Assembly (NCBI GenBank): GCA_029862005.1
Contig: JAOTYD010000004.1
Location: 62,001 to 126,000 of the forward strand
Length of the DNA: 64,000 nucleotides
Reading direction: 5' to 3'
Source: Gammaproteobacteria bacterium
Lineage (GTDB): Bacteria > Pseudomonadota > Gammaproteobacteria > GCA-001735895
In this document: in pieces, positions 1 through 8,918 of the stretch
How positions within the stretch are numbered: the first letter of the stretch is position 1
Layout: each line of letters starts with the position of its first letter
Made by a program: the position numbers and the translations under genes
Notes under the pieces: generated by a model
The model's input: the letters and a program-made list of their open reading frames with translations, nothing else
The model's database searches: none
Told to the model about the DNA's origin: nothing

Positions 1-600
1 AGTGCGTACCTGAAGCGCTCGAACCTGGATAGCCGGGTACTGGAAGCGATGGCAAGGGTACCACGACATGAATTCGTACCGAGCGACCGCCTTGACCAGG
101 CCTACCATAATCGTCCGCTGCCGATCGGGCATGGCCAGACCATTTCACAACCCTACATTGTCGCCATCATGACCGATCTGCTGGAACTTAAGCCGCAACA
201 CAGGGTGCTGGAAATCGGTACTGGCTCCGGCTACCAGGCAGCCATACTGGCCGCGCTCGATGCCAGGGTCTGGAGCATCGAAATCATCGAGCCACTCGGA
301 CAGCAGGCAAAAACACGCCTGCAGCGCCTCGGCTACGATGCCGTCGAGGTGCGCATTGGTGATGGTTACTACGGCTGGCCCGAGTACGCACCATTCGACG
401 CTATCATCGTCACCGCCGCTGCGAACCACATTCCACCGCCACTGGTAAAACAACTCGCGGTTGGCGGCAAGATGATCATTCCGGTGGGGAGCCGTTTTTC
501 AACCCAGGAACTGATTCTGATTACCCGCGTCAACGAGGATGAAGTGCTGACGCGCCAGGTACTGCCAGTTCGATTTGTACCACTGACCGGTGGACACTAG
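1..600 (+). CDS. pcm: Protein-L-isoaspartate O-methyltransferase, 5' end outside window
   Basis: Transfers methyl from SAM to L-isoaspartyl residues of damaged proteins, starting their repair in the cytoplasm. The frame stays open to base 1, and the 16 residues before the first internal Met (base 49) continue the family sequence (VLEAMARVPRHEFVP), so the true start lies upstream. Visible motifs are PIGHGQTISQPYIVA (about bases 118-165), which is the family hallmark, and the SAM-binding loop EIGTGSGYQAA (about 211-243). The protein ends with the usual FVPLTGG plus one residue. The TAG stop directly abuts the palindromic element at 601. Identification is secure; only the N-terminal end is missing. 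Confidence 0.95.
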   Translation, partial: SAYLKRSNLDSRVLEAMARVPRHEFVPSDRLDQAYHNRPLPIGHGQTISQPYIVAIMTDLLELKPQHRVLEIGTGSGYQAAILAALDARVWSIEIIEPLGQQAKTRLQRLGYDAVEVRIGDGYYGWPEYAPFDAIIVTAAANHIPPPLVKQLAVGGKMIIPVGSRFSTQELILITRVNEDEVLTRQVLPVRFVPLTGGH

Positions 601-863
601 TACTCCTTCAATGAGATATCTTAGGATTCGACCAGTCAGGAAGCAGTTAGCCGCTAGGCGTGCGACTGCAGGACTAGCCGTTGCTAATTCAAGGGAGCAC
701 AACAACGCAGCTGACTGCTTCCTGGCTGGCCCGGAGGGAGCGCCCCAGAAAGGCCAAGGCAAGGCGCAGTCCGCAGGGAATGGCATGCCCTTTACAAGGA
801 CTGCAACGCGGTATTGGCCTTTCTGGGGCGCTCTGCATCCCAAGATATCTCAATGAAGGAGTA
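601..863. mobile_element. 263-bp palindromic element, MITE-like, with nested hairpins
   Basis: The ends 601-622 and 842-863 are inverted repeats matching at 21 of 22 positions, and both outermost dinucleotides are TA. Inside are two more long inverted repeats. 632-651 pairs with 710-729 (18 of 20 Watson-Crick, and both exceptions are G.U if transcribed in the + direction). 738-757 pairs with 814-833 (20 of 20). Within the latter is a nested stem 766-772/798-804 and a small hairpin around 775-791. No protein is encoded. TA at both ends fits a target-site duplication of the IS630/Tc1-mariner type, so a non-autonomous element is the best reading, but a structured leader RNA is possible. The right arm contains AAGGAG (856-861), the apparent ribosome site of the next gene. 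I saw no second copy in this window. Confidence 0.7.
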
Positions 864-872
864 CCATCCGGG

Positions 873-3308
873 GTGAGTGCGAGCCAACAACCACGGTTCT
901 CGATCGCGCTGATTTCCGCCGCGGTGCTCGGCTACGAGGTTCTGCTGATGGCGCTGTTTTCGCAAATCCAGTGGCATCATTTCGCCTACATGGTCGTCAG
1001 TGTCGCGCTGCTCGGATTCGGTGTCAGCGGCAGCCTGCTGGTATTCACGGGTAAGCGGCTGGTTCGCCACTTTCGTGGCTTTGCCGTAAGCCAGGCCTGC
1101 CTGTTTGCGGTCAGCTCGTTACTGGGTTTCGCGCTCGCACAACTGCTTTCATTCAATCCCGAAGAGCTCATCTGGGATAACGACCACTGGTTACGACTGG
1201 CACTGGTAATTTTGCTGTTGACCATACCATTTATTTTTGCAGCTAACCTGATCGGCCTGGCCTTAATCGGGTACCGCCAGCACCTGGCGAGAATCTACGC
1301 GGCCGATCTGCTTGGCGCAGGAATCGGCGCACTGGGAATCATCGGGCTGCTTTACCTGATGCCGGCAGCGCATGCCCTTGTCGTTATTTCAGTACTCGGT
1401 TTTGCTGCTGCGGCAACGCTTTGGATCGAATGTGGGGGCAAACCCGCGCCGGCACTGGTCGGTTTCGCCGTCGCGGTAATCGTCCTGTATCTGCTGCCAG
1501 GTCCCTGGATTGAACCCCGGGTTTCTCCATATAAGGAACTAAGCCAGACTCTGCGAATACAGGGAACCCGTATTATCGAGGAACGCTTCAGCCCGCTGGG
1601 CAGGCTTACCGTGGTCGAGAGCAAGTCGATACCCTTACGCCATGCACCGGGGCTCAGTCTTAACGCGCGCAGCGAACCGCCAGCACAACTGGGACTGTTC
1701 ACTGACGCTGACGCAATGACTGCCATTACACGTTACCGCGGGGTGCGCGAGGACCTGGTTTACCTCGACGATATGACCTCCGCACTGCCTTATCACCTGG
1801 CACGCGTCCGCAGCGTGCTGGTTCTGGGAGCCGGCGGCGGCGCCGAGGTACTGCAGGCGATTTATCATGATGCCCAACATATTGGTGCTGTCGAAATAAA
1901 TCCGCAGGTGGTCGACCTCGTGCGCCACCGTTTTGCCGAATTCAGTGGCGGGCTATACGATCAGGAACGCGTCAGCGTACACATCGCGGAAGCACGCGGC
2001 TTTCTGCAGCGCGATGCCAGGGTTTACGATTTGATCCAGGTGCCCTTGCTCGATTCATTTAGCAGCGCAGCCGGTGGGGTGCATGGTCTCAACGAAAACT
2101 TTGTTTACACGGTCGAAGCCCTGCGACAAGCCCTGTCGCGACTCGAGACCAATGGATTTATCGCGCTTACGCGCTGGATCAAGTTACCCCCGCGAGACAG
2201 CCTGAAATTATTTGCCACCGCGATCGAGGCACTTGAACAATCGAATGCGACCAATGCCCGACAGCGCCTGGCTTTGATCCGGGGCTTACAAACGAGCACA
2301 CTCTTGATCAAGAACGGGGTGATCAACAGCAATGATATTGACCGGATCAAGTCCTTTTGCAAAACGCGCGCATTTGACCTGGCCTATTACCCAGGGATGC
2401 CCGCAACCGAGGCTAATCGCTTCAATCGACTCGAGTCCGCCTATTTTTTTGACGGCGTACAGGCATTACTGGGGGCAGATCGTGATCAATTTTTACAGGA
2501 CTACAAGTTCAAGCTCGAGCCAGCCAGCGACGATCAACCCTTCCATCATCATTTCGTCAAGTGGCGCTCGCTCGCGGAGTTGCTCAAACTGCGCCACCAG
2601 GGCGGTAGCGCTTTACTCGAAACAGGGTACCTTACGCTGCTGGTTACCCTGCCGGTTTGCCTGGTGCTTAGCCTGGTGTTGATACTGGTACCGATGTTGT
2701 TTGCAAAGCAGGATAAATCATCAGCTGTTCTCAGATTCAGCAATTACCGGGTGCTGACTTATTTTACAGCACTCGGGCTGGGTTTCCTGTTAATCGAGAT
2801 CGCATTCCTGCAGAAATTCATTTTGTTGTTGCACCACCCCCTTTACGCTGCCGCGGTGGTACTGGCGTCCTTTTTGATTGCGGCAGGAATGGGTAGCGCC
2901 TTTGCGCAGGGATATGCGGGAACCCTTCGCGCGCGGCGCGTTACTGGCTACGCGGTACTGATCATCATTACCTTTGGCGGTGCTTACCTGATGCTGCTGG
3001 AGCCATTGATGCAGCTAGCCGGTGCCTGGTCGTTGTCCACACGAATCCTGGTCAGCATTGCCCTGATCACTCCGCTGGGATTTGGCATGGGTATGCCATT
3101 TCCCCTCGGGCTATCGGCAATCGGTACCGGCCCGGCAATACTGACCCCCTGGGCCTGGGGCATCAATGGTTGCGCCTCGGTAGTCAGCGCGATACTCGCC
3201 TCGCTGCTTGCAATACACTTTGGTTTCAACCTGGTGATCCTGGTTGCCTTAACCTGTTATGCCGTCGCACTATTCAGTTATCCTATCGCAAAGCGTGGCC
3301 AGGGCTAG
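873..3308 (+). CDS. Fused membrane / spermidine synthase-like protein
   Basis: A polytopic inner-membrane protein of about 811 residues. It has roughly seven hydrophobic helices, a soluble Rossmann-type domain like spermidine synthase in the middle (VLVLGAGGGAEVLQ at about residues 316-329, followed by the acidic AVEIN), and about seven more helices at the C-terminus. Such fusions are known, but their substrate is usually not established, so aminopropyl transfer is only a possibility. I chose GTG at 873 because the frame upstream lies inside the palindromic element and AAGGAG sits 11 nt before this GTG. In the absence of the element the start would follow the pcm stop by only about 14 nt, which suggests an old operon with pcm. 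Confidence 0.75.
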   Translation: MSASQQPRFSIALISAAVLGYEVLLMALFSQIQWHHFAYMVVSVALLGFGVSGSLLVFTGKRLVRHFRGFAVSQACLFAVSSLLGFALAQLLSFNPEELIWDNDHWLRLALVILLLTIPFIFAANLIGLALIGYRQHLARIYAADLLGAGIGALGIIGLLYLMPAAHALVVISVLGFAAAATLWIECGGKPAPALVGFAVAVIVLYLLPGPWIEPRVSPYKELSQTLRIQGTRIIEERFSPLGRLTVVESKSIPLRHAPGLSLNARSEPPAQLGLFTDADAMTAITRYRGVREDLVYLDDMTSALPYHLARVRSVLVLGAGGGAEVLQAIYHDAQHIGAVEINPQVVDLVRHRFAEFSGGLYDQERVSVHIAEARGFLQRDARVYDLIQVPLLDSFSSAAGGVHGLNENFVYTVEALRQALSRLETNGFIALTRWIKLPPRDSLKLFATAIEALEQSNATNARQRLALIRGLQTSTLLIKNGVINSNDIDRIKSFCKTRAFDLAYYPGMPATEANRFNRLESAYFFDGVQALLGADRDQFLQDYKFKLEPASDDQPFHHHFVKWRSLAELLKLRHQGGSALLETGYLTLLVTLPVCLVLSLVLILVPMLFAKQDKSSAVLRFSNYRVLTYFTALGLGFLLIEIAFLQKFILLLHHPLYAAAVVLASFLIAAGMGSAFAQGYAGTLRARRVTGYAVLIIITFGGAYLMLLEPLMQLAGAWSLSTRILVSIALITPLGFGMGMPFPLGLSAIGTGPAILTPWAWGINGCASVVSAILASLLAIHFGFNLVILVALTCYAVALFSYPIAKRGQG

Positions 3309-3347
3309 CCTGTTATGGTGGAAATTGGCGCACGCTAAATTACTGAT

Positions 3348-3917
3348 ATGAGCAAGAATACGGTTATCGAAAATCAGCGCCGTCACCCGTTGGATGACGA
3401 TGCCCAGGTCTGGTTGTTTGGTTATGGTTCGCTGATCTACCTGGTTGATTTCCCCCATCTCGAATCGAGGCCTGCAAGCATTCGCGGCTGGAGTCGACGC
3501 TTCTGGCAGGGATCGCATGATCACCGGGGAACCGAAGCCAATCCCGGGCGCGTGGTGACCCTGATCGAAGAGGCAGGCGCGATCTGCGGCGGCGTTGCCT
3601 ACCGGGTCGAGGCACCGGTATTTGAACAGCTCGACGAACGTGAGAAAAATGGTTACCTGCGCTTCGCCACCGAGATGACATTTGACGACGGCTCGCATGC
3701 CACCGGGCTGATTTATATCGCAACCCCCGATAACGATGCCTACCTCGGTGAAGCCAGCGAATATGAAATCGCACGTCATATCTGTCGCGCCCAGGGCCCC
3801 AGCGGTACCAACAGCGATTACCTGCTCGATCTTGCCCACGCGTTGCGCGAACTGGGCCAGCACGATCAGCACGTGTTCGATATCGAAGCCCATATCCTGG
3901 AGATACTAAAACGGTGA
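3348..3917 (+). CDS. ChaC-like gamma-glutamylcyclotransferase
   Basis: Predicted to cleave glutathione (or another gamma-glutamyl compound) to 5-oxoproline in the cytoplasm. The 189-residue protein has the family's substrate-loop motif FGYGSLIY at about residues 24-31, the RGWSRRFWQGSHDHRG segment typical of ChaC, and LDEREKNGYLRF at about 95-106 holding the expected catalytic glutamate. The length matches bacterial ChaC. It stands 39 bp after the membrane synthase gene on the same strand. A glutathione synthetase and a glutaredoxin elsewhere in the window show that a glutathione pool is likely. Substrate specificity within the ChaC group is inferred, not shown. Confidence 0.85.
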   Translation: MSKNTVIENQRRHPLDDDAQVWLFGYGSLIYLVDFPHLESRPASIRGWSRRFWQGSHDHRGTEANPGRVVTLIEEAGAICGGVAYRVEAPVFEQLDEREKNGYLRFATEMTFDDGSHATGLIYIATPDNDAYLGEASEYEIARHICRAQGPSGTNSDYLLDLAHALRELGQHDQHVFDIEAHILEILKR

Positions 3918-4045
3918 CACTGGCTCGATGGTTCGCGAGCGATCGGATTTCATCAAGCTGCCAATCGGAAAAAATACTTGGATTCCGGTGGTAGTTACCG
4001 AATATCCTTAAAACATTCATCCCGGCGAGGCAACCTGAACCATCC

Positions 4046-4978
4046 ATGACCGGATACACCCACGGCGCTACCCTCGAGCGCGGCACCTTGCTGCCGACCT
4101 GCCTCGTGGTCCTGGCCTGCTTCTGTTTTGGAACGATTCCGTATTTTGCCAAATCCCTGACCGACTCCGGTATGGCGGCCTACGCCATCGCATTTTATCG
4201 CTACGGGCTCTCGGCACTGGTTTTATTTCCGTTGCTGCTGCGACTACCCGTAGCCCAAATGAAAACGGCTATCTGGGGAGTTATTTCGGGCGTATCCGTG
4301 GGGCTCGGCTGGATTGGTTTTGTCAGCGCATTGAAAACCGTACCGGTCTCGACCGTCGGTGTCCTGTACATGACCTACCCGGTGTTCACATTACTGATCG
4401 GCTGGATCTGGTTTCGCGACACACCTTCGAAAAGAGGCATAACCGGGGCATTGATGGTCATCATGGCCGCGTTGATTGCCAGTTCACCTGCCGCGGTCGA
4501 CCCCCGTCATCTCCCCGCCATGCTGATCTCGCTGTCTGCACCCATCAGCTTCGGTTTCGCAATTAACGTGTTGATACACAAGCTCACCTCGATCAGCCCG
4601 ATTGTACGGGTGGCATGCTTCTCGGTCGGCGCCTCGATCAGCCTGTTGCCATTGCTGCTCCTGTCGGCATCGAACACCGTGCTGCCACAAAATGCCGGCG
4701 AATGGCAGTTGATTGCGGGACTTGCACTGGGTACGGCATTACTGCCGCAGCTGGTTTATACCAGCTTCGCGCCAATGATCGGTGCCGCCCGTTCTTCAGT
4801 CGCCGGAAGTGTTGAGTTGCCCACGATGTTCCTTATCGGCTGGTATACACTGGGCGAGATAATCGGCACCGCACAATGGCTTGCCTGCCTGCTGATTACA
4901 ATGGCGATCCTGCTGACGCCAGCCCGCGCAACCCGTAATCTTTCGACCCAGATGGTGCTACCCCGCAAATCCCCATAA
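4046..4978 (+). CDS. EamA/DMT-family transporter
   Basis: A 310-residue inner-membrane protein with about ten hydrophobic helices arranged as two EamA repeats (first from LPTCLVVLACFCFGTIPYF, second from about residue 155). The DMT superfamily exports amino acids, nucleosides and other small metabolites; the substrate here cannot be told. The start at 4046 gives a normal family length, with a hydrophilic 15-residue lead. A 128-bp gap separates it from the ChaC-like gene. Its stop codon runs into the terminator of the convergent cytochrome gene. Confidence 0.8.
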   Translation: MTGYTHGATLERGTLLPTCLVVLACFCFGTIPYFAKSLTDSGMAAYAIAFYRYGLSALVLFPLLLRLPVAQMKTAIWGVISGVSVGLGWIGFVSALKTVPVSTVGVLYMTYPVFTLLIGWIWFRDTPSKRGITGALMVIMAALIASSPAAVDPRHLPAMLISLSAPISFGFAINVLIHKLTSISPIVRVACFSVGASISLLPLLLLSASNTVLPQNAGEWQLIAGLALGTALLPQLVYTSFAPMIGAARSSVAGSVELPTMFLIGWYTLGEIIGTAQWLACLLITMAILLTPARATRNLSTQMVLPRKSP

Positions 4979-4999
4979 AAAAGTCGGCAATTGCCGGCT
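4977..4999 (-). terminator. Intrinsic terminator of the cytochrome c gene
   Basis: A palindromic stem around CGGCAATTGCCG (4985-4996, extended by flanking pairs) is followed on the minus strand by a run of six T (4982-4977). It lies 26 bp downstream of the minus-strand cytochrome gene and touches the stop codon of the convergent EamA gene. Confidence 0.7.
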
Positions 5000-5024
5000 C
5001 TGAATAAACTGCGTTTAAACCCGT

Positions 5025-5330
5025 TTATTTCAGGCTATTAATATAATCGGCGATATTGTTGATATCCTCGTCTTTCAAGCCGGCTGCCATTGCGTTCATG
5101 ATGGGATTTTTACGGACCCCGCTGCGGAATTCGGTAAGAGTCTTGCGGATAAAAGCAGCATCTTTGCCCTTAAGTGACGGATTGGTGCTGACGACGCTAA
5201 CCCCACCCGAACCGTGGCAGCCAATACAGCCCTTGGCGGCATAAGTTGACTGCCCGGCAGCCGCATCTGCATGTACCGCACCGGCAAAGAGTATTGCCAT
5301 TGAAAAGCAGAACGCTAAAACAAATTTCAT
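5025..5330 (-). CDS. Small periplasmic class I cytochrome c
   Basis: A 101-residue precursor with an N-terminal signal peptide (MKFVLAFCFSMAILFAGAVHA, cleavage expected near residue 21) and a single haem attachment site CIGCH (Cys35, Cys38, His39). A Met in NPIMNAMA (residue 78 or 81) is the likely sixth ligand, followed by the usual C-terminal helix DEDINNIADYINSL. It should be a soluble electron carrier of the c-553/c-555 kind in the periplasm. It is monocistronic, with its own terminator and no oxidase genes nearby, so its redox partner is unknown. Confidence 0.88.
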   Translation of the reverse strand: MKFVLAFCFSMAILFAGAVHADAAAGQSTYAAKGCIGCHGSGGVSVVSTNPSLKGKDAAFIRKTLTEFRSGVRKNPIMNAMAAGLKDEDINNIADYINSLK

Positions 5331-5448
5331 TAAACCGGGCTCCCAGGTAGTAATCTTTTAATCGCCATTGGATAATGGCGCCCTAAAAACCGCGCCATTG
5401 TTACAAAGCCAAATGTCGATGTAAAGCATAGCAACCGGGGCTGAATCC

Positions 5449-6030
5449 GTGCTTAATGAACTGAATCAGTACAATCAAAAAATCCGCCAGGACCTGTTGA
5501 TCGAGCACCGTGGACTCGAGTTTTACACGACCTGGGGATTGTTTTCCCCACGCCAGGTCGATGATGGTTCACGCATGTTACTTGACTTTCTTGAGCTCTC
5601 GACCAACGACGATTGCCTCGACCTGGGCTGCGGCTACGGAGTGCTGGGATTGTGTATGGCAAAGATGACACCTGGCGGACACAGCTTGCTGGTCGACAAG
5701 GATTTCGTCGCGGTCGAGTACGCTGAAAGAAATCGACGACACAATGGCATCGACAACGCAAGTTGCATTTTGAGTAACGGTTTTAACCAGCTCCCCGCAC
5801 AACAATTCGATGTCATCGTGTCGAACATCCCTGCCAAGGTCGGCAAGGAGATGCTTTACATCTACCTGTTTGACGCGCTTGAATACCTGAAACCCGGGGG
5901 GTCCTTTTACATCGTCACGATCACGGGTTTACGCCAGTTTTTCAAACGTGGTTTCAACGAGGTCTTCGGCCATTACGAAAAAATCAAGCAGGGTAAAACC
6001 TACACCGTCGCGCGCGGTATCAAACAGTAG
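5449..6030 (+). CDS. Class I SAM-dependent methyltransferase, RsmC-like fold
   Basis: A 193-residue protein whose sequence follows the C-terminal domain of RsmC/RlmG-type RNA guanine methyltransferases: YTTWGLFSPRQVDDGSRMLL, then motif I LDLGCGYGVLGL (about residues 56-67), the acidic LLVDKD, and SNIPAK where N6/N2-type enzymes have NPPF. It is half the length of RsmC because the N-terminal non-catalytic domain is absent. The substrate is uncertain and the altered NPPF-like motif argues against simply calling it RsmC. The start is GTG at 5449. It stands alone between the divergent cytochrome gene and the convergent purK. Confidence 0.75.
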   Translation: MLNELNQYNQKIRQDLLIEHRGLEFYTTWGLFSPRQVDDGSRMLLDFLELSTNDDCLDLGCGYGVLGLCMAKMTPGGHSLLVDKDFVAVEYAERNRRHNGIDNASCILSNGFNQLPAQQFDVIVSNIPAKVGKEMLYIYLFDALEYLKPGGSFYIVTITGLRQFFKRGFNEVFGHYEKIKQGKTYTVARGIKQ

Positions 6031-6107
6031 TCTCGTTCCCGCGCGAGAATTCTCGTCATACCCGCTTGCGCCGCTTATCCTTAACTTGTTATTCCGAGGC
6101 TTGACTA

Positions 6108-7235
6108 TCAGGACAGGGTTTTACGAACTTTTTTCAGCAGTTTTTGCGCATCGGCGAGCGTCTCGCCAAGGCAATTAATATGTCCCATCTTGCGTCCTGG
6201 CCTGGCCTCGGCTTTACCGTAAAGATGCAGTTTCGCCAGCTCAAACTCTAAAATAGAGCTCCATTCGGGCGCCCCGCCCTCGGGCCAGATATCACCAAGC
6301 AGATTCCACATGGCTACCGGGCCATGCAGTTTGCAGGAGCCGGCAGGCAATCCGCAGACCATGCGCAGCTGTTGTTCGAACTGCGAGGTCGCGCAGGCGT
6401 CGAGGGTGTAGTGCCCCGAATTGTGCGGGCGTGGCGCCATTTCATTGACCAGCACGCGATCATCTGTCGAGATAAAGAACTCGACCGCGAGCACCCCGCA
6501 ATAATCGAGTCCATTCGCTATCCGGGTCGCTGCATCGATGACCTTATCGGCCAGCGTGGACGAAATCGATGCCGGTACCATCGTCACGTCCAGAATTCCG
6601 TTGGCGTGGCTGTTTTCAGCAATCGGAAAGCAGGTTACGTCACCGGCCGTCGAGCGTCCAAGCACCACCGAAACTTCACAGGCAAGATCAATGCGCTGTT
6701 CCAGCACGCAATGTTTACGACCGACCTGTTCGAACGCAGGCTCCAGGTTATCAAACTGCTCGCAATTCACCTGCCCCTTGCCGTCGTAGCCGAGGGTTGC
6801 GGTTTTAAGGATTGCCGGGAAGGTGAAATCGCGCGCGAGCTCCAGGTCGGCCTCGTTTTCAAGCGCAATAAAATCCACCGTGTCGAGACCCTGCTCACGA
6901 AAGAATTGCTTCTCCAGTTTGCGATGCTGCGCGATATGCAAAACGTTGGCGGAAGGATGCACGGTTACCAATTTTGCCAGATAAGCCAAAGTGAGCGCCG
7001 GAATATTTTCGAACTCGGTAGTCACCACCGCACAATGCTGCGCCAGGTAATCGAGCGCACTGGTATCATCGTAAACCCTGGAAAGATGCTGGCTGGCGAC
7101 ACCTCCGGCCGGACTGTTCGGGTCAGGATCGAGGACGATCACTTCATAACCCATGGTGCGGGCCGCGATAACGAACATGCGTCCCAGTTGCCCGCCACCG
7201 AGCATTCCGAGTGTGCTGGGCGGAAGGATCGCCAT
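6108..7235 (-). CDS. purK: N5-carboxyaminoimidazole ribonucleotide synthase
   Basis: ATP-grasp enzyme that joins bicarbonate to AIR to give N5-CAIR in purine biosynthesis. The 375-residue protein opens with the dinucleotide-like loop LGMLGGGQLGRM and shows the ATP-grasp features TATLGYDGKGQ, EFFISTDDRVLVNEMAPRPHNSGH and the family's HYT..CATSQFEQ. Length and order agree with PurK. It follows purE directly: the purE stop ends at 7236 and the purK ATG begins at 7235, so translation is probably coupled. Confidence 0.96.
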   Translation of the reverse strand: MAILPPSTLGMLGGGQLGRMFVIAARTMGYEVIVLDPDPNSPAGGVASQHLSRVYDDTSALDYLAQHCAVVTTEFENIPALTLAYLAKLVTVHPSANVLHIAQHRKLEKQFFREQGLDTVDFIALENEADLELARDFTFPAILKTATLGYDGKGQVNCEQFDNLEPAFEQVGRKHCVLEQRIDLACEVSVVLGRSTAGDVTCFPIAENSHANGILDVTMVPASISSTLADKVIDAATRIANGLDYCGVLAVEFFISTDDRVLVNEMAPRPHNSGHYTLDACATSQFEQQLRMVCGLPAGSCKLHGPVAMWNLLGDIWPEGGAPEWSSILEFELAKLHLYGKAEARPGRKMGHINCLGETLADAQKLLKKVRKTLS

Positions 7236-7730
7236 TTATGCGGTTGGTGGTAGCGTCATGGCAAGCACTGAATCGTGCTGGCTGGCACGGAAATCCGCCA
7301 GTTTTTGCGCGAGGGTCGAATCGTGCTGTGCCAGCATCGAGACCGCGAACAGTGCGGCATTAATCGCACCTGCTTTGCCAATTGCAAAGGTGGCCACGGG
7401 CACGCCCTTGGGCATTTGTACGATTGAGTACAGCGAATCCTGCCCCTGCAGATAATCGGTCGGCACCGGGACACCGAGCACTGGCACCACGGTGTTGGCG
7501 GCGAGCATGCCCGGCAGGTGAGCCGCCCCGCCTGCGCCAGCGATGATGCAGTGAATACCACTGGCGGCGGCAGTCTGCGCGAATTCGGCCAACAGGTCCG
7601 GGGTGCGATGCGCGGACACAACCCGCGCCTGGTATTCGATACCGAATTTTTCGAGGTATTCGGTCGCGTGCTGCATGACGGGCCAATCGCTGGTGCTGCC
7701 CATAACGACTGCCACAATAGGATTCGACAT
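7236..7730 (-). CDS. purE: N5-carboxyaminoimidazole ribonucleotide mutase
   Basis: Class I PurE, which moves the carboxyl of N5-CAIR to C4 to form CAIR, the step after PurK. The 164-residue protein shows the family motifs [11 protein letters not shown] near the N-terminus, VSAHRTP, and [13 protein letters not shown] around the active site. It is the first gene of purE-purK. The divergent purC, 124 bp away, makes the following intermediate, so three successive or near-successive purine steps share one intergenic control region. Confidence 0.97.
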   Translation of the reverse strand: MSNPIVAVVMGSTSDWPVMQHATEYLEKFGIEYQARVVSAHRTPDLLAEFAQTAAASGIHCIIAGAGGAAHLPGMLAANTVVPVLGVPVPTDYLQGQDSLYSIVQMPKGVPVATFAIGKAGAINAALFAVSMLAQHDSTLAQKLADFRASQHDSVLAMTLPPTA

Positions 7731-7763
7731 GGCTTGCTCCGGGTTATCCCAAAAAAGCGGGCG

Positions 7764-7769
7764 ATTATA
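7764..7769 (-). promoter_or_regulatory. Candidate -10 box of the purEK promoter
   Basis: On the minus strand the perfect hexamer TATAAT lies 34 bp before the purE start. No good -35 box is seen at the right distance, so this is a suggestion only. A TATGAT in the same gap at 7826-7831 could serve purC in the other direction. Confidence 0.35.
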
Positions 7770-7854
7770 ACGCGAAACGGCTTAAAAACTTAATCCTGAA
7801 TTAACTATTCCCGCAAAAGCCCATGATATGATTCGCGGCGGATAAATCCCGGAC

Positions 7855-8745
7855 GTGGCAATGACCAGTAACACAATCTTTGAGACCCATATTGACAATC
7901 TCGAACTGCTCGCGCGCGGCAAGGTGCGTGATATCTATGCTATCGACGATACACATATGTTAATCGTGACAACCGACCGCCTTTCCGCATTCGATGTCGT
8001 CTTTGCCGAACCGATTCCGCACAAGGGTGAACTGCTGACCGAGGTGTCGAACTTCTGGTTTGCCAAAACGTCGCACCTGGTAGCGAATCATTTGACCGAT
8101 CTCGACTTGCGCGATCACGTCAGCACGGACGATTATCAGCTTCTAAGGGATCGTTCGATCATTGTCAAACGCCTCAAAACCCTACCGGTAGAAGCGATTG
8201 TGCGCGGGTATGTCATCGGCTCCGGCTGGAAGGATTACCAGGCAACTGGCGAAATCTGCGGCATCAAACTGCCGCCGGGACTGCAACAGGCGGCCCGGTT
8301 ACCCGAGCCGATTTTCACACCCTCGACCAAGGCCGAGGTCGGAGATCATGATATCAACGTCAGTTTCGACGATGTCATTGCCAGGATTGGCGCCGACAAG
8401 GCCAACCAGATCAGGGACAAAAGCATTCAGCTCTACCAGCTGGCCGCGGACTATGCGCGTGAACGCGGCATCATTATCGCCGACACCAAGTTCGAATTCG
8501 GCGTCGATGCCAACGACGAACTGGTGCTGATCGATGAAATATTGACCCCCGATTCATCGCGCTACTGGCCTGCCGACGAGTATCGCGTCGGTGCCAGTCC
8601 GCCGAGTTTTGACAAGCAGTTCGTACGCGATTACCTCGAAACCCTGGACTGGGACAAGACTCCGCCGGCGCCGCCGATTCCGGCTGACATCATCGCCAAG
8701 ACCCAGCAAAAGTACCAGCAGGTGCGTGACATTCTGCTGGGATAG
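7855..8745 (+). CDS. purC: Phosphoribosylaminoimidazole-succinocarboxamide synthase
   Basis: Condenses CAIR with aspartate, using ATP, to SAICAR. The 296-residue protein is of the longer (yeast-like) SAICAR synthase type. Recognisable segments are GKVRDIYAIDD, TDRLSAFDVVF, VEAIVRGYVIGSGWKDY and DEILTPDSSRYWPADEY. Two starts are possible, GTG at 7855 or ATG at 7861; the difference is two residues. It is divergent from purEK. Confidence 0.96.
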   Translation: MAMTSNTIFETHIDNLELLARGKVRDIYAIDDTHMLIVTTDRLSAFDVVFAEPIPHKGELLTEVSNFWFAKTSHLVANHLTDLDLRDHVSTDDYQLLRDRSIIVKRLKTLPVEAIVRGYVIGSGWKDYQATGEICGIKLPPGLQQAARLPEPIFTPSTKAEVGDHDINVSFDDVIARIGADKANQIRDKSIQLYQLAADYARERGIIIADTKFEFGVDANDELVLIDEILTPDSSRYWPADEYRVGASPPSFDKQFVRDYLETLDWDKTPPAPPIPADIIAKTQQKYQQVRDILLG

Positions 8746-8918
8746 ACGATCTGAACCTCAATCCCGCGCCTGCTGGATTGCGTCACCGTTACAAGATCCC
8801 GGCGATCCGACGCATCGATCTGGCCAGGCATGACGCCCGCAAACCTGCCATGCCCACGCAAGCGGGTATCTGCTAAAAGCTGTTAGAATCCAGCTATCAG
8901 GACCACAGGATTCAGATC

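Noticed and set aside
681-872. An upstream start for the membrane synthase inside the palindromic element
   Set aside because: The first 64 residues would be encoded by the inverted-repeat element and look unlike a signal or helix; GTG 873 with AAGGAG fits better.
3364-4152. A 262-codon open frame on the minus strand over the ChaC-like gene
   Set aside because: Arg/Ser-rich shadow frame without family resemblance; the + strand gene is well supported.
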